In this document: positions 18,670 to 28,551 of the stretch, in pieces
How the letters are laid out: every line of letters starts with the position of its first letter
Position numbering within the stretch: position 1 is the first letter of the stretch
From: Prevotella sp.
GTDB taxonomy: Bacteria > Bacteroidota > Bacteroidia > Bacteroidales > Muribaculaceae
Direction of reading: 5' to 3'
Length of the DNA: 57,107 bases
Assembly (NCBI GenBank): GCA_023666665.1
Contig: JAMPBN010000001.1
Coordinates: 271,598 to 328,704, forward strand
The notes under the pieces: generated by a model
What the model was told of the DNA's origin: nothing
What the model saw: only the letters and a program-made list of their open reading frames with translations
Database searches by the model: none
Translations under genes and position numbers: made by a program

Positions 18670-19431
18670 TTGACTGCGGCGGAAATCAAAAAGGTCTGTG
18701 CGTTGGCTTCGGCTAAGGGTCGACGCGAAGCCGGCGCGTTCCTCGCCGAGGGTACGCGCTGCGTCGTTGACTCCCTGCCCTACTTTGAGCTGCTAAAACT
18801 TTACTGCACGTCGGCCTGGGCAGCAGAACACCCGACAGAATCACGCGGGGCGGAAATCGTTGACCGCCGCGACATTGAACGCATGTCGCAGCAGCAGTCG
18901 CCCCAACCGGTGCTGGCAGTCTTCGCGCTCCCCGATATCCCGACGTACAGCTACGACGGCGATATGGCGCTGGCACTCGATGCCGTACAAGACCCCGGCA
19001 ATCTCGGCACAATCATACGACTTGCCGACTGGTTTGGCATCCGCCATATCCTCGCCGGAGCAGGTACGGCCGATGCCTTTCAGCCCAAGGTTGTGCAAGC
19101 AACTATGGGAGCCCTTGCCCGCGTGTGTGTTCATAAAGTCAGCGACCTCGCCGACACTCTGCGCAGCTCCGGCACGCCGATAATCGGCACATTTCTCAAC
19201 GGCGATAATCTCTACGACGCGCAGCTCACCCTCGACCCCAAACCGATTATCGTTATGGGCAATGAGGGCAACGGCATATCTCCCGCCGTGGAAGCCACCG
19301 TAAGCTACCGACTGAAAATACCCTCATTCCCTCCCGGGCGGAAAACGTCTGAGTCGCTCAACGTAGCGATGGCTACCGGCATAATCATCTCCGAACTTTC
19401 CCGACAAATATATGGCAAAGCAAAGTTATAA
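18670..19431 (+). CDS. TrmH/SpoU family RNA 2'-O-methyltransferase
   Basis: This 253-residue SPOUT methyltransferase methylates ribose 2'-OH in rRNA or tRNA. All three SpoU motifs are present: QDPGNLGTIIR near 107, IVMGNEGNGIS near 197, and the SLNV segment near 230. The latter carries a slightly unusual insertion, FPPGRKTSE, before SLNV. An N-terminal substrate-binding domain covers about 1-95. The start is TTG at 18670; no ATG is close. The 3' end overlaps radA by 20 bases. The RNA target cannot be read from sequence. Confidence 0.88.
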   Translation: MTAAEIKKVCALASAKGRREAGAFLAEGTRCVVDSLPYFELLKLYCTSAWAAEHPTESRGAEIVDRRDIERMSQQQSPQPVLAVFALPDIPTYSYDGDMALALDAVQDPGNLGTIIRLADWFGIRHILAGAGTADAFQPKVVQATMGALARVCVHKVSDLADTLRSSGTPIIGTFLNGDNLYDAQLTLDPKPIIVMGNEGNGISPAVEATVSYRLKIPSFPPGRKTSESLNVAMATGIIISELSRQIYGKAKL

Positions 19432-20794
19432 AACGGCGTGGTTCTGCTCCAACTGCGGCAATGAATCCTCAAAATGGGAGGGTCGCTGCCCCGCCTGCGG
19501 CGAATGGAACACAATGGTCGAAGAGCGCGTATCCACGGCCAAGACCGCGACCTCGGGAGCCAAAGGCACCCTGCGACTCACCCAAGGCCTCTCCAAGCCC
19601 CAAAAAGTAAGCGAAATCGAAACCGCAGCCGAAGAACGCATTACGCTGCCCTCCGCCGAACTCAATCGGGTGTTGGGCGGCGGACTTGTACCCGGCTCAA
19701 TGATACTCGTTGGCGGCGAACCGGGGATAGGAAAGTCAACGCTCGTGCTTCAAAATATTCTGAGCATCCGCAAGCGCACGGTTCTCTACGTCAGCGGCGA
19801 AGAGAGCGCCATGCAGCTCAAAATGCGCGCCGACCGCATCGGTCGCCTGTCCGACAACTGCTATATCGTTACCGAAACGTCGCTCGACAATATTTTTGCC
19901 CACATTGACTCAATCCAACCCGGACTTTTGGTCGTTGACTCCATCCAAACAATTGCCGACGACGCTCTTGAATCCTCAGCCGGGTCAGTAAGTCAGGTTC
20001 GCGAATGTGCCGCAAGGCTTCTTGCCTACGCCAAGCAGAGCGGCACTCCGGTAATCCTGATAGGCCACATAACCAAAGAGGGGAGCATTGCGGGCCCTAA
20101 AGTGTTGGAACACATCGTTGATGCCGTACTCCGCTTTGAGGGCGACTCACATCAGATGTTCCGCATTCTCCGCGCCATCAAAAACCGCTTCGGCTCAACC
20201 TCCGAGCTGGGAATTTATGAAATGTGTCAGCGCGGACTGCGCGAAGTCACCAATCCCGGCGAGGTGTTGCTCGGCACCGGCTCTGAAGAACTCTCCGGTG
20301 CTGCTATTGGCATCGCTATGGAGGGGATGCGGCCATTCCTCATCGAAGTGCAAGCCCTGGTCAGCACCGCAGCCTACGGCACCCCCCAGCGCTCCGTTAC
20401 CGGCTTCGACTCCAAGCGTATGAATATGCTGCTTGCCGTACTCGAAAAGCGCGTCGGCTTCAAATTGGCGCAAAAAGACGTATTTCTCAACCTTGCCGGC
20501 GGCATCAAGGTCAACGACCCAGCGCTCGACCTCGCGGTTATCAGCGCCATACTATCCTCTAACGTAGATATGGTGATTCCGCGCACCACCTGCCTTACCG
20601 GCGAAGTTGGCCTCAGCGGCGAAATCCGCCCTGTCAGCCGCATAGAGCAGCGCCTCACCGAAGCCGAAAAGCTCGGCATGGAAACAATCATCATTCCCAA
20701 AAACAACCTCAAAGGAATCGACACGACTGCCCGCTCGATCAGAATCGTCGAAGTCAGCCGTGTCGAAGAAGCCTTCCGCACCCTCTTCTCCTAA
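19412..20794 (+). CDS. radA: DNA repair protein RadA
   Basis: This 460-residue RecA-like branch-migration helicase of recombinational repair has a four-cysteine zinc finger (C12, C15, C26, C29), a Walker A GEPGIGKST at 102-110, the RadA-specific KNRFG motif, and a C-terminal Lon-protease-like domain. It is complete and of normal length. It overlaps the upstream methyltransferase by 20 bases and ends the long + strand run. Confidence 0.96.
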   Translation: MAKQSYKTAWFCSNCGNESSKWEGRCPACGEWNTMVEERVSTAKTATSGAKGTLRLTQGLSKPQKVSEIETAAEERITLPSAELNRVLGGGLVPGSMILVGGEPGIGKSTLVLQNILSIRKRTVLYVSGEESAMQLKMRADRIGRLSDNCYIVTETSLDNIFAHIDSIQPGLLVVDSIQTIADDALESSAGSVSQVRECAARLLAYAKQSGTPVILIGHITKEGSIAGPKVLEHIVDAVLRFEGDSHQMFRILRAIKNRFGSTSELGIYEMCQRGLREVTNPGEVLLGTGSEELSGAAIGIAMEGMRPFLIEVQALVSTAAYGTPQRSVTGFDSKRMNMLLAVLEKRVGFKLAQKDVFLNLAGGIKVNDPALDLAVISAILSSNVDMVIPRTTCLTGEVGLSGEIRPVSRIEQRLTEAEKLGMETIIIPKNNLKGIDTTARSIRIVEVSRVEEAFRTLFS

Positions 20795-20803
20795 AACGAT
20801 GGA

Positions 20804-20826
20804 GGCTGCATTGGGAAAATGCAGCC
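20804..20826. terminator. Bidirectional terminator hairpin after radA
   Basis: Arms 20804-20812 and 20818-20826 form a perfect 9-bp stem with a 5-base loop between the convergent radA and tyrosine kinase genes. There is no long T tract. Confidence 0.65.
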
Positions 20827-20851
20827 CCCGAGTATTTTGTTGAGTTGGGAG

Positions 20852-23296
20852 TTAGCGACGCTTGCGGGCGCGGTTGTGGTAGCCGTAGCCGTAGGAGCCG
20901 TAAACGCCGTGAACCGTGTCGGTGGCGTTGAGCACCATGGCGAGGTTGTTGTAGCGGTGTGAGTCGTAGAGCGAGCGGAGCACCTTGAGGTCGCTCTTTT
21001 CGAACAGGCCGCTGCGCATAACGAAGATGGTCATATCTACGTAGGGGTTGAGCAGACGTGCATCGGCCACGATCTCAATGGGCGGACAATCGAAGAACAC
21101 GTAGTCATAGCGTTCGCGCAAATCGTCGATTAGCTGCTCGAGATTGGGTGAATAAAGCAGCTCGGTGGGGTTCGGCGGGATAAGACCTTCGGGGAGTATG
21201 TCGAGGTTTTCAATTCCCTCTACGTTCTTTACTATCAGCTCGTCAAGGTTGGTGTTTTTGCCCACGAGGTAGTCAACCAAGCCCTTGCGCGGAGAGCCAA
21301 CGTTTTGGCTTACGGTGCCTTTACGGAGGTCAAGGTCTACCAGACAGGTTTTCTTGTTTTTGATTGCAAAGATTGACGCGGTATTGAGCGCCGTGAAAGT
21401 CTTGCCGGATCCGGCATTGAGGCTGACCACCATAATGGTGCGGCCGCGATCCACTTCCTGACGGTGGTTCATCGAACCCATAAAGTCGATGTTGGTGCGA
21501 ATCATGCGGAAAGCCTCGTTGGTAATATCGCCGGTATGGGGGCGAACGAGTATCTTGCGGGCAGGCGAGGGTTCAACCTTGCTGCCTAACTTAAAGCCGT
21601 GAATGTTGAAATAGTGGTGTTGAGGCACGTCGCTGAGAGGTATTTCGCCGAGGAACGGAATCGGCAGGTCTTCAATGTCGCGACGCGAACGCACCTTGGT
21701 ATTGGTAACCTCTTTCAAGTAGATTATCAGCGTGGGAATCAAAATACCGATTACAAGGGCAACGAGCAAGATGAGCTTCTTGTTGGGCGACGTGGGAGCC
21801 GTGGGGCCGAACGGCTCGGTAATCATTCGGGTATTATAGACGGTGAATGCCTGGCTCAGCTCGTTTTCTTCGCGGCGCTGCAGCAGGAAGAGGTAGAGGC
21901 TCTCTTTAACTTTCTGCTTACGCTCCTCGCTCATCAGATACTTGGCTTGACCGGGGGCGGTGGCAAGTTTATTCTGCGTATTGCTGTCAACGAGCGAAAT
22001 TGCTTTATAGCGTTTATTGAGCGTTTCGAGGGCGGCATCTACCGACGCGAGGATGGCTTCGCGGGTGCGCTTGATGGCTTCGGCCTTTTGCTTCATCAGC
22101 GGGCTCTCTTCGGGCATAGTTTCGAGTCGGATATTGCGTTCGGAAACCGCACGGTTATATTCCGTAACCATTGCCTGAATGTTGGTGCCGCCGATTTCGG
22201 CAGTTGCGGGGAGCAGGCGTGTAATGTCGCCGCTTGCGAGTTCGCTCTTCAGATAGCGGCCAATGGCAATTTCCTGAGTCAGCTGGTTAAGGGCTTTTTG
22301 GTTCTCCTGGCTTTGGGCGAGGTAGAGGTTTGCCATCGACTCCATATCGAGCATACGGTGTGAACTCTTGTATTGCGTGATGTTACTTTCAACGTCGCCG
22401 AGTTCATCTTCGATTGATACGAGGCGGTCGTCGATAAACTGCGATGTTGCCATAGCAATCTTGTTTTTGTCGGCAACCCAACGCTGGTTGTAAGCCTCAA
22501 CCACTGCGGTGAGAATATCGGAGGCTTTCTGCGCGGATGCTGCCGAGATGGTGAGCATCACAATGTTGCCGCGATCTTCGTCAAAGCTGCTTTCGAGTTG
22601 CGTGCAATAATTGCGGGCGCAGATTTTAAGCGGCGTATATGAGTATTTGATTGTGGTAGGCATCTTTCCTCCTTCCAGCGCCGGCTGGTGCATAAACTTG
22701 GTTTCGTTGATGGAGAAAGTGCCGACCGGAGTAGCAACCTCCTGACCAAAAGCAGCGTCAATCTTGTCGCTCTTTATTTTCTTACCGGCCTTTTTAAAGT
22801 CGGAGAGCACCACGCCGGTGGTGTCAGCATTCACCTTAATGGTGAATCCGTAAGATTTGGTGCGGTCGGTAAGAGAGTCAACCACGGCAACGTCTACCGG
22901 AGAGGTCTTATACAGGTCAATCTTGCGGAGCCACTTTTTACTCATGTAGACTTCGTTTAGGTTCAAACGGCTAACAACCTGCTCCATAATTTCGGGCGAG
23001 GTCATAATGAACATTTCGTTCAGCACCTCGCTGGGCACGGGGTTCACTCCAAGCATTGAGAGGTCGGCACCCACACTCTGCGAAGTGTCGTCCTTGAGCA
23101 ATATTTCGGTGGTTCTGGTGTACTTGGGCGTTGCGGCCATCAAGTAGACTGCGGCAATTAAAAGGCACACCGCTATTGAGACAACATACCACCGCCAGTT
23201 GGCACGCATCTGGCGATAAAGATCAATCAGCGTAAGTTCGGGTTCGTCGTTGACTACTGTGCTTTGTGATGCGGAGGTGTCTAAAGATTCTTCCAT
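20852..23296 (-). CDS. Wzz/Wzc-like polysaccharide co-polymerase with tyrosine autokinase domain
   Basis: This 814-residue inner-membrane protein controls chain length and export of a surface polysaccharide. It has a Wzz domain (about 20-120) with a first membrane helix at 36-55, a long periplasmic coiled-coil region (about 270-480), and a second helix near 515-535. A cytoplasmic BY-kinase domain follows, with Walker A NAGSGKT near 628, Walker A' VDLDLRK and Walker B VFFDCPP. The tail has several tyrosines among glycines and ends in basic RARKRR, as expected for autophosphorylation. It lies 4 bases downstream of the Wza-like gene. No flippase, polymerase or sugar-synthesis genes accompany the pair. 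Confidence 0.9.
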   Translation of the reverse strand: MEESLDTSASQSTVVNDEPELTLIDLYRQMRANWRWYVVSIAVCLLIAAVYLMAATPKYTRTTEILLKDDTSQSVGADLSMLGVNPVPSEVLNEMFIMTSPEIMEQVVSRLNLNEVYMSKKWLRKIDLYKTSPVDVAVVDSLTDRTKSYGFTIKVNADTTGVVLSDFKKAGKKIKSDKIDAAFGQEVATPVGTFSINETKFMHQPALEGGKMPTTIKYSYTPLKICARNYCTQLESSFDEDRGNIVMLTISAASAQKASDILTAVVEAYNQRWVADKNKIAMATSQFIDDRLVSIEDELGDVESNITQYKSSHRMLDMESMANLYLAQSQENQKALNQLTQEIAIGRYLKSELASGDITRLLPATAEIGGTNIQAMVTEYNRAVSERNIRLETMPEESPLMKQKAEAIKRTREAILASVDAALETLNKRYKAISLVDSNTQNKLATAPGQAKYLMSEERKQKVKESLYLFLLQRREENELSQAFTVYNTRMITEPFGPTAPTSPNKKLILLVALVIGILIPTLIIYLKEVTNTKVRSRRDIEDLPIPFLGEIPLSDVPQHHYFNIHGFKLGSKVEPSPARKILVRPHTGDITNEAFRMIRTNIDFMGSMNHRQEVDRGRTIMVVSLNAGSGKTFTALNTASIFAIKNKKTCLVDLDLRKGTVSQNVGSPRKGLVDYLVGKNTNLDELIVKNVEGIENLDILPEGLIPPNPTELLYSPNLEQLIDDLRERYDYVFFDCPPIEIVADARLLNPYVDMTIFVMRSGLFEKSDLKVLRSLYDSHRYNNLAMVLNATDTVHGVYGSYGYGYHNRARKRR

Positions 23297-23300
23297 GATA

Positions 23301-24137
23301 TTAGCGGGAAAGCGTGATTGCGAACGTTGCTATTGTTATTGCGAGCGAAGCCAGAGAGGTCCAGAAGCCAACGCTCTTGAATGTATTCTCGTTAAGAGTG
23401 CTCTGACCGGCACGAACGCCGTTGGGTTCAACATAGATAACGTCGTTTTGCTGCACGTAATAAGCCGGTGACTGCATAAACTCCGTGTCCTTGAGGTTGA
23501 GTTTATATGCCTTGCGTGAGCCGTCGGCCTCCTCGCGGATAACCCACACGGCATCACGTTTGCCATAAATGGTCAGGTCGCCGGCAATGGCAAGTGCCTC
23601 AAGGATGGTCATATCGTCTTTGGTAATGGAGTATGAGCCGTTGTTCTTAATCTCACCGATGGCAGAGTAAGTCAGATTGGCAAATTGAACGGTGACGGTA
23701 ACGGAATTGTTTTTGACGAGGTGCGCGTCAATAATGCGGCTCTCCACTTCGTGCGAAATTTGCTCGCGGGTAAGTCCGGCAACGTGTACCTTGCCGATTT
23801 CGGGCATCGTAATATCGCCGGCCTTGTTTACGGTATAGGGCAGCATCACCGAGCTGTTGGTTGCCGAAACGCCGACATTGTTAATCTCAGGGCGGCGACT
23901 TCCCGACATCAGCGACAGGCGAGCTGCGACCTCGGGGTCACTGCAACTAACGTAAACCATAATTTCATCGCCGGGTTGAATGGTTATCGGCTCGGCGGAA
24001 ACTTGTGCAATCACTGCCTCGGGAGTGAGGTTCTGCATATACAGAACGTCTTTGGAGGCGTTACATCCGGTCAACGCCATGGCCATCAGCATCCCGCCGC
24101 ACGCCATCAGCATTGAGCGTTTAAATTTGTTTAACAT
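23301..24137 (-). CDS. Wza-like polysaccharide export lipoprotein
   Basis: This 278-residue outer-membrane lipoprotein has signal peptide and lipobox LTGC (Cys25). A polysaccharide export domain spans about 45-130 and an SLBB-type domain about 140-220. A C-terminal hydrophobic helix (about 254-278) could cross the outer membrane as in Wza. It is first gene of a two-gene unit with the tyrosine kinase, giving the export channel and its inner-membrane partner. A -7 box lies about 80 bases upstream. Confidence 0.88.
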   Translation of the reverse strand: MLNKFKRSMLMACGGMLMAMALTGCNASKDVLYMQNLTPEAVIAQVSAEPITIQPGDEIMVYVSCSDPEVAARLSLMSGSRRPEINNVGVSATNSSVMLPYTVNKAGDITMPEIGKVHVAGLTREQISHEVESRIIDAHLVKNNSVTVTVQFANLTYSAIGEIKNNGSYSITKDDMTILEALAIAGDLTIYGKRDAVWVIREEADGSRKAYKLNLKDTEFMQSPAYYVQQNDVIYVEPNGVRAGQSTLNENTFKSVGFWTSLASLAITIATFAITLSR

Positions 24138-24215
24138 TATTTCAGGTAGTAGCTACTAAGTTAAGAACGTGAGAGTTAAGGTGCAGCCATATTGCATCTA
24201 CGCAACATAGCGGTG

Positions 24216-24223
24216 CAAATTTA
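24216..24223 (-). promoter_or_regulatory. -7 box of the export lipoprotein/kinase operon
   Basis: The minus strand reads TAAATTTG, a full TAnnTTTG match, placing the transcription start near 24208 and leaving a leader of about 70 bases. The box overlaps the stop codon region of the upstream glycosyltransferase. Confidence 0.6.
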
Positions 24224-25228
24224 AGTATTTTTTATGACTTTGCCAAGCTTTGCGAAAGTTTTTTTGCCTTTCAGAAAATATTCAACAAGAATATTTGGTC
24301 GCGCCTTGATTAAATTATGCTCGGCATTGGCCGATTTGGCCTGCGGAGCCATCTGGCGGTAATCGCGGTGGGCTTTAAGAATCGCTTTGGCATCTGCAAG
24401 ATTCAGAGTCAGCACGCTCTTTGCCCACGCAATGGTGTCAAGCAACCTTCGGCGGTTCAGCGCATTGCCGCGCTCTGCTGCAGGTAGGTTTTTATGAAGC
24501 AGAAGCAGATTGTTGCGAAAGTTAAGATACGTTTTGCGCGGATTTCCCATAGGGAGCGACCCGCCGCCAAGGTGCATAACCTCAGCCGCCGGAACCGCAG
24601 CTATGCCCCACCCCATCAGCCGGAGCCTCCAGCAGAGGTCAATTTCCTCCATATGAGCAAAAAAGGATGCATCCAACCCGCCGGCCTCGCGATATAATTC
24701 GGTGCGAATCATCAGCGCGGCACCGGTTGCCCAATCGCACTCAATCGGCTCCTGATATTGTCCACTGTCCGTCTCAACCGTGCCGAAAATTCTGCCCCGG
24801 CAATATGGATAGCCGTTACGGTCAAGAAAACCGCCCGCAGCCCCTGCGTACTCAAATTTCGAGGGATTATGCCAGCTCAACACCTTTGGTTGGCAGGCTC
24901 CGCACCGACTATGCGACTCCATATACTCAAACAGGGTGCGGTCCCAGCCCGGCCGAGGTGCAACGTCGCTGTTGAGCAATATGGTATAAGGAGTCTCAAT
25001 CTGCTCCAACGCAAGATTATACCCCCCGGCAAAGCCGTGGTTCTCAGAAAACTCTATAGTCGGCACACCAAGCCAGTGGAGATAATCCAAAGAGCCATCG
25101 GTGGAGCCGTTGTCAGCAACTATAACTTCGCTCAGCTCCAAATCGGTGGCATCAAGCACCCGCTGCAAATACTCCTTGAGCAGGTTAATGCCATTCCAGT
25201 TAAGGATTACGACGCTAATCTGTTTCAT
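24221..25228 (-). CDS. Glycosyltransferase family 2
   Basis: This 335-residue GT-A enzyme resembles the rhamnosyltransferase branch of family 2. It has the N-terminal VVILNWNG strand, the ADNGSTDGS nucleotide-binding loop and the acidic LNSDV motif. The GAALMIRTELYREAGG and ARMEEIDLCWRL-type segment near 200 is the acceptor region. There is no membrane helix. The start overlaps the mtaB stop by 14 bases. The sugar and acceptor cannot be told; supplying the neighbouring export pair is possible. Confidence 0.85.
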   Translation of the reverse strand: MKQISVVILNWNGINLLKEYLQRVLDATDLELSEVIVADNGSTDGSLDYLHWLGVPTIEFSENHGFAGGYNLALEQIETPYTILLNSDVAPRPGWDRTLFEYMESHSRCGACQPKVLSWHNPSKFEYAGAAGGFLDRNGYPYCRGRIFGTVETDSGQYQEPIECDWATGAALMIRTELYREAGGLDASFFAHMEEIDLCWRLRLMGWGIAAVPAAEVMHLGGGSLPMGNPRKTYLNFRNNLLLLHKNLPAAERGNALNRRRLLDTIAWAKSVLTLNLADAKAILKAHRDYRQMAPQAKSANAEHNLIKARPNILVEYFLKGKKTFAKLGKVIKNT

Positions 25229-26504
25229 CTATCTCGGCAATAAATTTATCAGCTTCGGCCACGAGTTCTACCAACCGGGCATTAACTACCTTGTTGGCCA
25301 AGTCGGGACGCTTCTCAGGCAGCTCCACGCGAAGATAATTATCTGTAAATCCGCCCGTTTTGCCGTGACTGACGTGTTCTATCAACACCGGGCGCACCAT
25401 GCCGACAAACGGCTCGGAAAAAGCACGTTGCTTGGCGGTTGACACCTCGGTCATAACCTGCATACGGCGATGCTTTTCTTCCTGACTCACAACGAAATCT
25501 ATATCCGTTAGCGCACGCGTGCCGGGGCGCTCTGAATAGGGGAACACGTGAAGGCGCGAAATCGGCAAGGACTCAACAAACGCCCGACTCTGAGCAAACA
25601 GCTCCGGGGTCTCACCTCTGGCTCCGACAATAAGGTCTACGCCAATAAACGCGTCGGGCATAGCTTCGCGAATCGCAGTTACCTTATCGGCAAAAAGCTG
25701 CGAGCGATAGTGGCGGCGCATAAGGCGCAAAACCTCGTCGGCACCACATTGCAGCGGAATGTGGAAATGCGGCATAAAGCGTCGGCTTTGCGCCACAAAT
25801 TCAATTATTTCATCTGTAAGCAAGTCAGGTTCGAGGGAGCTTATGCGATAGCGCTCAATGCCGTCAACTCGGTCAAGCGCGCGGATAAGATCAAGAAAAT
25901 TGCGGTCGGTGCCGTTGCCGTAATCGCCGATGTTTACTCCGGTGATGACAATTTCCTTGCCACCCTCGGCAGCAACACCTGCAGCTTGCTTGACCAAGTC
26001 ATCTATCGCGCCGGAGCGGGAACGGCCGCGGGCTGCGGGTATGGTGCAGTAGCTGCACCAGTAGTTGCAGCCGTCTTGCACCTTTAAGAAGTAACGGGTG
26101 CGGTCGCCGCGCGAACACGACGGCATAAACTCGCGCAACAACTTCGACGGCTCCACCGCCTCAGGCTCTGCCTGCGAGGTGACATAGTCAGCAATACGCA
26201 ACTTATCATTGATACCCACCACCATTTCCACCCCCGGGAGCGCGGCAACCTCCACGGGCTGCAACTGGGCGTAGCAGCCCGTCACTATTATGCGCGCCCG
26301 AGGATAGCGTGTGTGGAGCGAGCGAATCAGCCGACGACACTTGCGGTCAGCCTCTTGCGTCACGCTGCAAGTATTAACAACGCAGACATCCGGCACCTCG
26401 CCGGGAGCCACGCGCGCAACACCGCGGTCGGCCAAAGCCGCCGCGATGGTGCCGGTCTCTGCAAAGTTCAACTTGCAGCCAAGTGTTTCATATTGCGCTT
26501 TCAA
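25215..26504 (-). CDS. mtaB: tRNA t6A37 methylthiotransferase MtaB
   Basis: This 429-residue radical-SAM enzyme makes 2-methylthio-t6A at position 37 of ANN-decoding tRNAs. The N-terminal UPF0004 domain has the three cluster-binding cysteines (in LGCKLN, NTCSVT and VTGCYA). The radical-SAM CxxxCxxC motif is at Cys146, Cys150 and Cys153. A TRAM-like domain ends the protein. Length and order fit MtaB better than MiaB or RimO. It lies 13 bases downstream of the hexosaminidase. Confidence 0.93.
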   Translation of the reverse strand: MKAQYETLGCKLNFAETGTIAAALADRGVARVAPGEVPDVCVVNTCSVTQEADRKCRRLIRSLHTRYPRARIIVTGCYAQLQPVEVAALPGVEMVVGINDKLRIADYVTSQAEPEAVEPSKLLREFMPSCSRGDRTRYFLKVQDGCNYWCSYCTIPAARGRSRSGAIDDLVKQAAGVAAEGGKEIVITGVNIGDYGNGTDRNFLDLIRALDRVDGIERYRISSLEPDLLTDEIIEFVAQSRRFMPHFHIPLQCGADEVLRLMRRHYRSQLFADKVTAIREAMPDAFIGVDLIVGARGETPELFAQSRAFVESLPISRLHVFPYSERPGTRALTDIDFVVSQEEKHRRMQVMTEVSTAKQRAFSEPFVGMVRPVLIEHVSHGKTGGFTDNYLRVELPEKRPDLANKVVNARLVELVAEADKFIAEIDETD

Positions 26505-26517
26505 TTATTTGCCGGCA

Positions 26518-28506
26518 TTATTTGTAGTTGGATACGGTCAGGTTGGTAACCTTGGAGCGGAAGTTACCGGCCTGATCAAGCGGGAATACCAACGTGCGGA
26601 CCTTGGCGCGCTTGAAGAAGTTGTCTTTGCCCTCTTTGTTTGTGCTTTGGTAGAGATAATCCCAACGCACGTCGAGGTTGTCAACCAAAATGTCGTCAAC
26701 ATAGAGTTTGGTGCTTTCGTTGTCGCCAACCACCTTTACATGGAGCTTGTCGCCGGGAAGCACTTGCCGGCGGAACGTGTTGAGCTGACCCTCGCGTGAG
26801 AAGCCCATGCGTCCGCTGATGGGGTCGCTGAGCCAGAACACGGCATTGGGACTCTCAAAGAGTTTTGTGCCGGGAGCTTCCGTTGCGCCTTCAACGTCAA
26901 ATTCAACCGTGTAATCATAACCGATTTCGGGAATGGGGAGAGTCTGACCGGGAGCCACAACGTCGAGAGTCAGAATCACCTCCTTGGCTCCGGGTGTGCC
27001 GTAGCGGGCAAGATAATTGGTGCCGGGAGCCTCGCTCATTTTCTTTGACTTCTCGCGGAACTCGGCATATGGCACGGTCACTTCCGAGCTCCATGTCTTG
27101 GCCGCCATAGTGGGGAGAGCGTCCATAATGCGATGGGCAATGTCCTTGGTGGTGATGCCATTGTCGGGTTCGTCATTCCAAACGGCAAACATACCGCCCT
27201 TGACCTGCTTTAGCGTGTCGCCGGTAACCTTGTAGCCGCCAATGTTGGCAGGAGTCCAATTATTATAGAGGTAGTCGGTGTTGAGGTAGTCGTAGTAGTA
27301 ACCGGCCTTGGGTACGATGTAGACGTAGCCGTCGGGAATAGAAATCACATCATAGCCCTGCTTGAGCATATCCTTGGGCTGGGCGTAGCCGTTGCTCCAG
27401 ATATACATCAAAACTCCGTCGCTCTTAACCGGAGTCTGACCTTTGGCGTGGGTCAGCGAACCCCAGATTGCCGGCTGTTTGCCATATTTCTCCACATATT
27501 TAATATAGCGGTCGGTAAAGCCGCGGAATTGTTCGAGCAGCAGCGAGTCGCCCTGATACTCATCAGTGCCGATATGGAAGCGCGGGCCAACGAACACCGG
27601 GTCGTCGCCACCGATATATTCATCTATAAGAGCTTCAAGAAACTCATGGGTTTTCGGATTATTGATGTCGAGATGGTCGCGGCCGTTTCTGCCGGTCGAC
27701 GCAATTTCCGGAATCATTTTAGTGAATGCCAGCGAATGCGCCGGGAAGTCAAACTCCGGAATAATCTCGATGCCCTTTGATGCGGCATACTTCTGCAAGT
27801 CGCGAAATTCCTGCTTGGTGTAGTGGCCATCGCGCGAGGCCAAAACCGGAAATTTTTCGCTCTCAATGCGGAAGCCGGCCGGGGTCTTGTTCCAATCCTT
27901 ATCATACGAACGCGGGAACGCATTATCATTAAGGTGAATATGCAGAGTATTCATCTTATAATAGCTCATAGCATCAACAAGAGCGTAGAGATAATCAAGC
28001 GGAATAAACTTACGGCCGGTATCAATCATAAAGCCGCGCATACCATAAGCCGGCGAGTCGGTAATAGTACCAACCGGCAGCGAAACGCCATCGGCCGAAT
28101 TTTCGGTCATTTGCAGCAAAGTGCGTGTTGCCCAATACAAGCCGTGTTCATTGGGAGCGGTGACATTCACCCCTTTGGGAGTAATTTCTATGGTATACGA
28201 CTCATCGTTGGCTTTCTTGTTAGGTTTGATTTTCAGAGAGATGTCGCCTTTCTTCACCTTACCGTCAACAACCGGCAGCTCAGTGCCGCCAATCGTGGTA
28301 TAATCCTGACTGAACATCCGCGCAATGCGCTCGGCCTCAGCCCCGGTGGGTACGATGCGGGTAGTTTGTGCCGACGGCTTAAACAAGCCATCGCCACCCT
28401 TCCAGCCCGACACTTCAGGAACCGTAAACGGCTTCGGATTAACGGCATAAGAGGCCAAAGCGCCAACAGTCAGCGCAACTGCAAGAAAAAGTCTTTTGAT
28501 TTTCAT
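26518..28506 (-). CDS. GH20 beta-N-acetylhexosaminidase
   Basis: This 662-residue exported enzyme removes terminal beta-GlcNAc or GalNAc from glycans. It has a signal peptide (about 1-21), an N-terminal GH20b domain (to about 145) and a TIM barrel beginning MRGFMIDTGR. The catalytic Asp-Glu pair is D315-E316, in a GTDEY context instead of the common GGDE. A C-terminal LamG-like beta region follows. It acts in the periplasm or outside on host or dietary N-glycans, mucin or peptidoglycan fragments. It is divergent from the MFS gene with adjacent promoters, so linked uptake and hydrolysis is plausible. Confidence 0.92.
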   Translation of the reverse strand: MKIKRLFLAVALTVGALASYAVNPKPFTVPEVSGWKGGDGLFKPSAQTTRIVPTGAEAERIARMFSQDYTTIGGTELPVVDGKVKKGDISLKIKPNKKANDESYTIEITPKGVNVTAPNEHGLYWATRTLLQMTENSADGVSLPVGTITDSPAYGMRGFMIDTGRKFIPLDYLYALVDAMSYYKMNTLHIHLNDNAFPRSYDKDWNKTPAGFRIESEKFPVLASRDGHYTKQEFRDLQKYAASKGIEIIPEFDFPAHSLAFTKMIPEIASTGRNGRDHLDINNPKTHEFLEALIDEYIGGDDPVFVGPRFHIGTDEYQGDSLLLEQFRGFTDRYIKYVEKYGKQPAIWGSLTHAKGQTPVKSDGVLMYIWSNGYAQPKDMLKQGYDVISIPDGYVYIVPKAGYYYDYLNTDYLYNNWTPANIGGYKVTGDTLKQVKGGMFAVWNDEPDNGITTKDIAHRIMDALPTMAAKTWSSEVTVPYAEFREKSKKMSEAPGTNYLARYGTPGAKEVILTLDVVAPGQTLPIPEIGYDYTVEFDVEGATEAPGTKLFESPNAVFWLSDPISGRMGFSREGQLNTFRRQVLPGDKLHVKVVGDNESTKLYVDDILVDNLDVRWDYLYQSTNKEGKDNFFKRAKVRTLVFPLDQAGNFRSKVTNLTVSNYK

Positions 28507-28538
28507 GAAAAAGTATTTGAATTGAGGTTAATTTTCCG

Positions 28539-28546
28539 CAAAGATA
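28539..28546 (-). promoter_or_regulatory. -7 box of the GH20 operon
   Basis: The minus strand reads TATCTTTG, a perfect -7 match, 33 bases before the hexosaminidase start. Confidence 0.7.
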
Positions 28547-28551
28547 GTCAT

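Noticed and set aside
20852-28506. A full capsule biosynthesis locus
   Set aside because: Only an export pair and a single glycosyltransferase are present, and mtaB and GH20 belong to other processes.
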